Below are positions 45,201-54,200 of a stretch of DNA of 64,000 nt, piece by piece. The notes under the pieces are model-generated. The model was not told the origin of the DNA, did no database searches, and saw only the letters and a list, made by a program, of their open reading frames with translations. The translations under genes and the position numbers were made by a program. The stretch is from NCBI GenBank assembly GCA_950022655.1, contig OX465588.1, positions 26,087,525-26,151,524 of the forward strand. The letters are read 5' to 3'. The number at the start of each line of letters is the position of its first letter. Position 1 is the first letter of the stretch. This stretch comes from Alentia gelatinosa. Its lineage: Eukaryota > Annelida > Polychaeta > Phyllodocida > Polynoidae.

Positions 45201-48200
45201 TACAATGCAGGTAGCCTACTCCATTCAGTAACGTTTTCGCGTAATAATATGTATCTCATGCCGAAACAAAAGTGCTATTCAGACGAAAATGTGACGAAAT
45301 CTGTTGATTGATATCTCAATGCCATGACAGGTTATTGCAATTTGAATTATAGAGTAGTTTTTCGCGACGTCGGAGCTGCCAACGTTAAAGTACATGAAGT
45401 AGCTAGTTGTTGTTTGTTTTATGGGGACAAATTTCATTTACGATCAGTGTGCAGAGTGTTGACGCTATGGGGAGGGTCCCAATAGATGCTTTCAATGAAA
45501 TCGCCATCCATCTGGTGTATCACACATTCATGGACACCTTTCATCGTCAAATCGGATATGTCATTTGTACGCTTTTGTAAAACCTGATTGGTTTTAAGCC
45601 TTGTGGAGATACTCACAGTATAGTTAATTATGCGAATACTGTAAATCCTTTTGACAGGAGGACTTTAAGTATAATGTATATGCAAGAATACTGTATTGTA
45701 GGCATTGCACCCATGGCTTTCTAATGAAAAGGTTCAGAATCCGCAGAGTTTATATTCTAGAGAATACATCATGCACCTCTCATGGTGGAATACACGTGTA
45801 TACGATGCTTATACAGTGCCTAAGATATTTCATTACACAAATATATTGATAAAGAAGTCCGTCTGTACGTTACATCCATATCCAGGCATCTGCTTCCCAA
45901 CGCAATGCGATAATATCAGACATGAGACGTGAAACGCCTAAAATTAGCCAGAGAAATGAGCATCATTAAATGTTTTAGGTTTGTGAGGTTTCAATCCCTA
46001 GTAAAGGATATAAATAGAATGAACCACAACAAAAGCGCGAAATAAAAAAACCGTTATTGCTGACACAACAAATTCATTATTGCCAAGTAGAATCCGAAAG
46101 GGAAAGGGGAAAGGACAACTTGAGAGACCTTTTCCCGTCTAGTGGAATAGGGTTGCGGTACACAGCGCCATTGGGAGGCTGTGGTGACACTAGGAACTAA
46201 CAGACACCGGAATAGGATTGGGGTGGAGATATTGTTTTAGAAACAGAAATCGGCGTATAACGTCCTCGTCTCGCCATGGTTACAATACGCAGAGTAAAAA
46301 CGAGCCTAGTGTTTGTGTAAACATGAGGCTCGGGGAGGACATGACCCGCGTTCCGCTGGCGTCCTGGTAGCGTCCCGGTAGCGTCCCGGTGGCGGCCTCA
46401 CAGTCCGGGCGGGCGTCGGACACGGCGCCGCCCGCCCGAGGAAAATGATAACGTTTGGCACCCGCCCCGTGGCCCGGAAACGGTACAGGCCTGAGGAAAT
46501 ATTTACCTAGTGTCCGTTCCCGATCCCGACTGCGGAATCCCCGAGTTGCCGCCAGCCCAAATGCGCCAAACGTAAACATCGCGGAGCAGCCGACATTTAG
46601 TCGACCACCGGAAATTGCCCGGCAGCCGTCGGACATCCACGCTTCCTGACCATATATTGCGGGCAACTTGCTTATATATTGCCGTTTTATTTCATCTGTC
46701 TTTGTCTTCATTGCTTACTTGTGTTGTTTTATTTTCTCATATTAGATTCACATGGATCATACTACATGGTGTCGCTAACGTCTGGTTGGCTCCTCGGTAA
46801 AAAAACAGTCGCTCGAAGCCAAGCAAGTATTAGAGTTCTGTTACAGTTCTCTTCCGCCGTCTGCCTCTAACCTTCCTCCATCCTCTGCCCCTCCTCTCAA
46901 CAACGCCCTGTGCCAGCATGTGGCCACCTATTGCCAACACTCGCATGTTGTGTGCTGCCCAAATATACCATCCATATATGTATGCCCTCTTCTCTTGCCT
47001 CCTTGTGCACATCGCTTTTCGGCGCACATCACTCTTCACTCTGCGCCACTTACTCACATCAACCGAAAGCTACCGCATATTTTTCAAATTTCCATAATCG
47101 GGCGGTGGATGTTGTTTGGGTTAAGAGAATCTTTACAGTATTTGTCCTGTACTGTGTTTTGTTGGCCATCGGCCGAAACACCCTAATCTTCATGGCCCTA
47201 CATCCCCTCTCACTTCATTTAATTTGGATATACATTATACGTGTGCATACATTATATGCATTGTTCTACATTTCAATGCTTTTTGGTTCTTCAACCGATT
47301 GTAATAAATTTCACCCGAGTATTCATGCCAATGTATTTATTATATTGCCAGATATGCACCGGGGCAGCTATACATATCACGACTGGATGCCACTCGGAGG
47401 CGCGAAGAGCCCCGGAAGTGCGTCACTTTACTTCCGGCGGAAGGGTAAACATACCTCCGATATGTCGGTGTGGATGGTTTCATGGCTGGGGAACACGTCC
47501 GGAGCTCACCAGACTTTTTCTATTTAAAGGCCTGTTTCCATTGGCCGACGAAAACGGTGAAGATATTTTGAGTTCACCTAAAAGCCCATTTCCATTGGCC
47601 TTCACCGATCTACAGTCAGGCACCACTGACGGACATTTAGCACTGCTGAGGCAAAATGTAAATGGAGTTTTAGGAGAACTAAAATGATCTACACCGTTTT
47701 CGTCAGCCAATGGAAAGAGGTATATAAGGATGGTTCCTCTACTGGTTCCCTATTTACATATACTCTCGTTGATATGTTCACAGAGACATATCGGTATACA
47801 AATGTACGTCTATATGAACATATTCTTGTACGGCCGTGTACATAGACCTACCTACATAAGTACCCACGAAGGTGCATACTATGCACATGCATACTGCCAT
47901 ACATGCTGATATAAGATATGCCGCAATATTAGAACATGACATCAGAGACTGAAAATTATATGAGAAAGCCGGGGAAACTCTAGAACTGACGTTAAAAGTC
48001 AGTAATCGCGATGTTGTCGCATTAGTAAAGTGATAGGCTACTATATAAATGTATAGTATATGTATACTATATGCATAATTAATATACATGTATACGGTAC
48101 AATCAATATTTTATGTCTGGATCCAACAATTTCTTCCACATATCTCTATGTGGTGGTCAAGTCCACAGCAGCAGGGGGGGGGGGGGGGGATGCAAGTAGG

Positions 48201-51158
48201 ATAGTGATGACGAGTTCAGGATCGGCGGTGATAACGCGGCGCTTTCTTACAGGAAATATAAATCATGATAAGAGGCTGCCACAATCGGGTCGGTGAGGCA
48301 GCAGGTGACATGATCCACATGGCTTGGACTAGTTTACATAGACGTCGACGCCGACCCCTTCTCAACACTTCTACTGCAAGCCGCCGGCACGACGCCGCTT
48401 TTCCCTCAGTTTTGTCAGTGGTTTTATTTTGTAAATGTAGTTAGGTGTGTGTTACTGTATGTGTATGGAAGACAAGGAAAGAGTTGATGGGGGTGGAGGA
48501 CATGGGATTATAAGCCTATATTACGTATAATTTGAGGATTGGGTAAATAAATACAGTACACTTAAACTGATATAAGATATAACCTCGGGACTCACGCAAG
48601 ACCTTTTTTTAACGGTAGATTTATAATATCGGCTATTATCCCAGTGAGACACCAGTGGAAGGTCACGTGGTTGGAATAGAAACGTCAGGACCTAACCGGT
48701 TCTCCACAACAACACGTCCTTATCACTGTACAGTAAATGTATACCGCTTGAACCTCGAGACTAGGAGATGTCAAGTCACACGCGATACAATCCAGCTGTA
48801 ACTGAGACATTCTCTGCGAATTATTTTATTAACTTTATTTCTAGTGAGAGTACCAATCCAACAGTATCTTCTTCCTACTGTGAAAGTACCTCTTTGTCAA
48901 AATTCTATTTTTAGCTGGTTTGATATTGTAATACCGTGTAAGATAAACATACCGGTTTATCGTAAATCTTATAATTTCGTCCTCTAGCATGCTGTGACTG
49001 TGACAGTAGGGGACCTTCTCTCCCTCACAGCAGCGTCGATTTTATTATCACGACTCAGTGTTAACATACCTCCCATATGTCGGTGTGGATGGTGCCCTTT
49101 GAACAGAGACGCCAATGTAGGGGACAATCTGAAAAATTCACTGTTGTTCTGTTGTTCTCAGAGAGTTTCATTTCCAATATACCCTATGTGTCATGTTGGC
49201 ATTGGTAGTCTGACAGTGTCAGTTGGGAATTCATGGGGATGCATGTCTTTTTTGAAGAATGAATAACTTTTACTGCATTTGTTATCTATTTGCATGGTTT
49301 CTAACACGGGAGGGCAACTTCCACGGTATCATGGTTTTCTGATGAGTTCCCAAAAAATATTTATATAATTTTGGGTTGATTTTTACATTTCTTGTAGCCT
49401 ACAGAAAAGACTTGTGCTCGAAGGTGAGATTCTGATGCAGATTCATTCCGTAAAATATGATATCAACGATTAATAGACTTCCAGCGGAATAGTTTTATTG
49501 TAGCAAGGTGTGTGGAACTTCTACCCACCTCGCTACAATAAATCTATGATCAAATTGAGAGCTCACTGGGCCCTTTCCTGGACCCCTTCATACGCACCAG
49601 CCCCTCGGGTTACTAAGCCAGATCTCACTCAAGACCACCGCCCGAACGTGGCAGCCCCGTGAGAGAATGAGACTGAACACGTTGTATCTACTCGGTAGAT
49701 TAGTCTGCTACATACTAGATACTGAACGGATGCATTCAGCACATCCATATCTTGTTTAGAGCCAACGGAAACCTACTTGCCGCCCGTTATACCGACATAA
49801 TTAAACCCTAGGCATATCTAAGCACTGAGTCCTCTGAAGTGCTCTCTTCTGAGGGTCATAAAATAATATGCCCTCAGGGGCTCGAGCGCATGGTTTGATC
49901 ACATGCGAGTCTGTGGCTGAGTCAGTGAGTGGCGCTGGGAAGGGGTAATGCTGGTAATATCATTGAGTATGAGTGTAATACAGAGGACACACCAAGCGAT
50001 TCAAGGCGGCGATCTCTGGAATCGCCAATACAAAATTGCATATATGTGAGATATTTTTTCATAGCAATATCTCTCACCGATAATCTAGCATCTGGGAAGC
50101 AATTATCAGGTGAAATATAGAATAATATCTCACATACCTGCCATTTTGTGTTGGCGATTTCGGACATCGCTGCGTTTCTCGCTTGGTGTGTCTCAAGCAT
50201 TAAGCCGGGGACACACCAAGCGAGAAACGCAGCGAGTTACGAAATCGCCGACACAAAATGGCCTATATGTGAGCTATTATTTCATATTTCATCTGATTAT
50301 TCCTTGTAACATGCTAAACTATCCGTGAGAGACATTCCTATGAAATAATATCTCACATATATGCTATTTTGTATTGGCGATTCTCGAGATCGCTGCATTT
50401 CTCGCTTGGTGTGTCCCCGGTATAATAACGAGGACACACCAAGCGAGTCAAGGCAGCGATCTCTGGAATCGCCAACACAAAATGGCATGTATGTGAGATA
50501 TTATTTCATAGTAATATCTCGTAATAATAATTTAGCGCCTCAGGGTCAATCATCAGGTGAAATATGAAATAGTAGCTCACATATAGCCCATTTTGTGTTT
50601 GTGATTCCAGAAATAGCTGCGCTTCTCCCTTGGTGTGTCTCCAACTTTAAACATCATTGGGCAGTTACCCAAATTGGCGCATTTGGAAAAGTATATGAAA
50701 ACACAAGTATTGAATAATGCATCAGGACGTATATATAGACCAAAGGTACTAAGATGTAACATAAATCGCGTAATAGATCAACATGCATTGCTCACAATAT
50801 ACAAATATTTCCATGTTTGCAAATTAAATTATACTCCCACTGTTCCCTCGTTGCCCTGTGGTCGCATTACTGCCAAATGGCGAGGTCTGTCGTGTAGAAT
50901 AATTGTCAATAAACTACCAATACCAATATACATTACACACAGGCCGTTAGGTGTCGCCACGGTAGAAGTAGCATAGCCGTGAGTCAACACTTCTTGAATA
51001 CGGCACTTGTGAGTGAAGAGGCCCAAACCGCATTACAGACCGCAACCACCACAAGAGCAAACCGACACTGAACAGAGCAAAGAATGTATGCACCTTCAGG
51101 CATACCATCAGCTTAGACATGACCCCTCACGTCTACCACAAAAGCCTCTGCCCGCCCC

Positions 51159-51219
<61 letters not shown>

Positions 51220-54200
51220 AGCTGCCAAGACGATCCTGTGGTTGTGTGCTTGATTCGGTCTAGCTTGGGGACTTTAGATCACATGGATATCTAATAAGGC
51301 AGCAGGGGAATATATCAATAATATAAGTAGACTAACATAGTGTAAATTTTATTAGTTATATATGATCATTGTATGATATGATATTCCTACATACCATCAC
51401 ACTCCATATAAGAGAACGGAGTCTAGTAAATGTAAAGCTGAGTCTGAGCACGATTTAACATCCATGTCTGAGTGTTTGACACCACATTATCACCATTTTC
51501 ATTGACAAATATCCAAACCTTATCTATTGTCTTCGTGTATCCTACCCTACTAAGGTATATGGACTATAATATAGGGGAGATGGTAGGCCGCCTAATACTG
51601 GTTACAAGCAAATCATTAGCCCTACTTTAATGATAAAAATGAAATGAATAAAAAACCAACACACCACACAACTCACCACACCCCTTTAAACCTCTCCACG
51701 GCTGGAGGTATCACCTAACCACAACATGCACACACCCCTATAAAACACTACCCTCCTCCACACCAACAAAACCCTTTACACCCAATAGCCTCTCCACATG
51801 TCATCACTACCACACCCACGTACACTCTTGTATATATATCTTTTTTTAATTAGCAAAAGCATCTCTCGGTCGTAGCTGAGTTTTTTCAGATGAATTTCGA
51901 ATCAAAACACACGATACGTTGAGAAACATGCATAGATGGAGATACATCTAGATCAAATAATTCAAATTGACCCTACAGGTCCTACACCCCAACAATTCAC
52001 TACACCATCATACACCCATGAACACTAATCACGTGTACATATCGTCACAACACTACCCACCACCAAACCACAAATTAACACTCTGCGATATATTTAAACA
52101 TAGACTGGCCTCAATCCCTGTGTCCTACCCAGCTCTCCCTGCCTGCCCACCGACACCGCACAACGTGCTTACCCCTCCACATACACTCCCCCGCCCTGGT
52201 GTGATTCCTGAACCTGCTAGGGGAATGCATTTGCACTTCAACCCGATTTATTTCAATCATTCAATGACTGTTCATAAGCAAAGACTTGAGCAAGTCTACT
52301 CTGTACAATATACTAAACGACTAATACCATGACGACTGTAGATCGTCTAAACAATAGTCGCAGGTGTTTTCGATTATGTAATATCGTCAAAAATAATCGT
52401 CACCCCAATAATTTCCTCAAGCGTTTACACTAGACGACTATGTTTAGAAATGTCCCTTGGCGATTAATTGAGTTAGTCTAGACGATTGATTCAGGCAGCC
52501 CTGAAATAGTCGTCTGCGTCAAATCGTCTAAGTCAAATCGGGTGCTGCCAAATCGCGCAATCTAACGTAATCAGACGATCTGCAGTCGTCAATTAGTGCT
52601 AAATTCAAGAATCGTCTAGTGTAAACGACGGTATATATATTATATTGCATATATATATTATATAGCAGTCAGTTGACATCATACACTCTCTCCATTTAAG
52701 TACATTGTACTGTCAAAGTCCGCTACAGCCATTTCAAATATAGGCATCATCAAAGGTCAATCAATTGACAGTAACAGTTATACTGTTCTCAATAACCAAT
52801 ATATGGCATATAGCCTATTTCCATAAATATAGTACATAAAGAAAAGAAAAACAAAACAAAGAAAATATTTGATTTGGTTAGTAGATGAGACAGATGAGGA
52901 TATAGGTCAGTGATTCCTGTTTCCTTCTATCTCATTTCACAAAATATTCGGTAATGTGACCATCTCGCTATTGCAACCCCCTCGCGTAAAGGTCACTTAT
53001 CTCAAAACCCAAATTCCAAATCTACTCTCACTAATAATAATAATATGACCAGCTGCAAGTCCGATATATTCTAATTAGGCATCTTGTGAAGTGAGTGGGT
53101 AGTTGACAAGCACATATCATAAGTGTATTGAGCAAGTGCCTAGTGCAGATATTTCCATGGGAATCATTGTTTTCATTATCAACACATCAGTTATTTGTCC
53201 TTGTATAAAATAAAGATTATATTAATGAGCTTCATTAATGCCAACAGTGGTTTGAACCTTCCCACAGACCATCAGCCTCACGCTTTGGGTGATGCTGTCA
53301 TGTTATTCATATTTTCTTGGTGTTTCTGAGGCAGCTAACTCCACAGCAATAATATTTCTCCCCTATCCCCCACTGGCATCTCTGTTTTGAGAACTAAACA
53401 AGTATAGTTTTAATATCACGATATGGTATCTGGTCTTTTTAATGGTAATCTTGGTAATGCGACGACCTCGCCAAGGCAAACACTTTTGCTCAAACGCTAC
53501 GGTGGTCATCGCTGGAGTCTCCTGTACTGCAAATCCTTTCGTGCAATTTCTCTGGCCATCAGAGCACGCTGATGTTAGCTCTGATGCAGTCGATCTGAGC
53601 CACCCTGACTTGCACTCTCCTAACTGATTTTCTGACTACCAGAATCATAATCTATGCTGGAAGAGTGCAGTACTCTCGAAGCCCCTTATTCGAGTTATCA
53701 TTTTCTTTTTGGATTATATTGATGAAGAGAGAGGCGAGGAAGTTAGACGATGCTATCAATTATATAAGCTAATGACGTATTGTCTTAAGTGTTCCTAGTT
53801 TATATACCACGATGTCCCAAAAGTGTTCCCTGCTTCGAGATATTTGTATCAAGCTCTCTGGCCAGAAAGCGGTCGTACCAGAACAACCTCAAAGTCGGAG
53901 ACAGGAGGTGGCGGCCGATCTATTCCCGCAATACTCTATGTGGGCCATCACTGCTGCCACCTACCACTTCCATAAAACTTTCATCAACATTGCTATGTTG
54001 CATGGTGCGTATCACTGTGTATAAAGGTGAATAAGTGTGTCATACATATATAATGGTTGTATTGTGTAGCAGGTAGAAGGTGACCTACTTGGGACTGAAC
54101 TCCAGACTGAGGCTGATTTTCTCGTCCTCGGCGAAGATGAGTCGTTCTCGTTCTGTGACGTCACCAGTCGGCTCGCCACTACTCGTGCCTAACAACGACA

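Larger units (their letters stand above)
39937..54088. other. PCGF intron 5 (14.2 kb), repeat-rich
   Basis: By far the largest intron; it separates the RING half from the linker/RAWUL half. It holds repeat G (41.4 and 52.3 kb), family D (44.5 kb), family B (47.5 kb), a CpG-rich patch (46.3-46.6 kb), a poly-G run (about 48,174), a short hairpin (49.5 kb), a tandem array of three family C MITEs (50.0-50.6 kb), a TA microsatellite (51.2 kb) and a TIR element (52.4-52.6 kb). No further exon that continues the PCGF frame was found, and exon 5 to exon 6 phases match without one. Small open frames inside are unremarkable. Confidence 0.65.

Noticed and set aside
46280..46711. 143-codon minus frame in intron 5
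   Set aside because: Lies in a CpG-rich patch with internal repeats; no domain, and its phase and content do not fit PCGF.
49984..50644. CRISPR-like array (three regular repeats)
   Set aside because: Units are 215-bp inverted repeats with ~10-bp spacers in a eukaryotic intron; they are MITEs.
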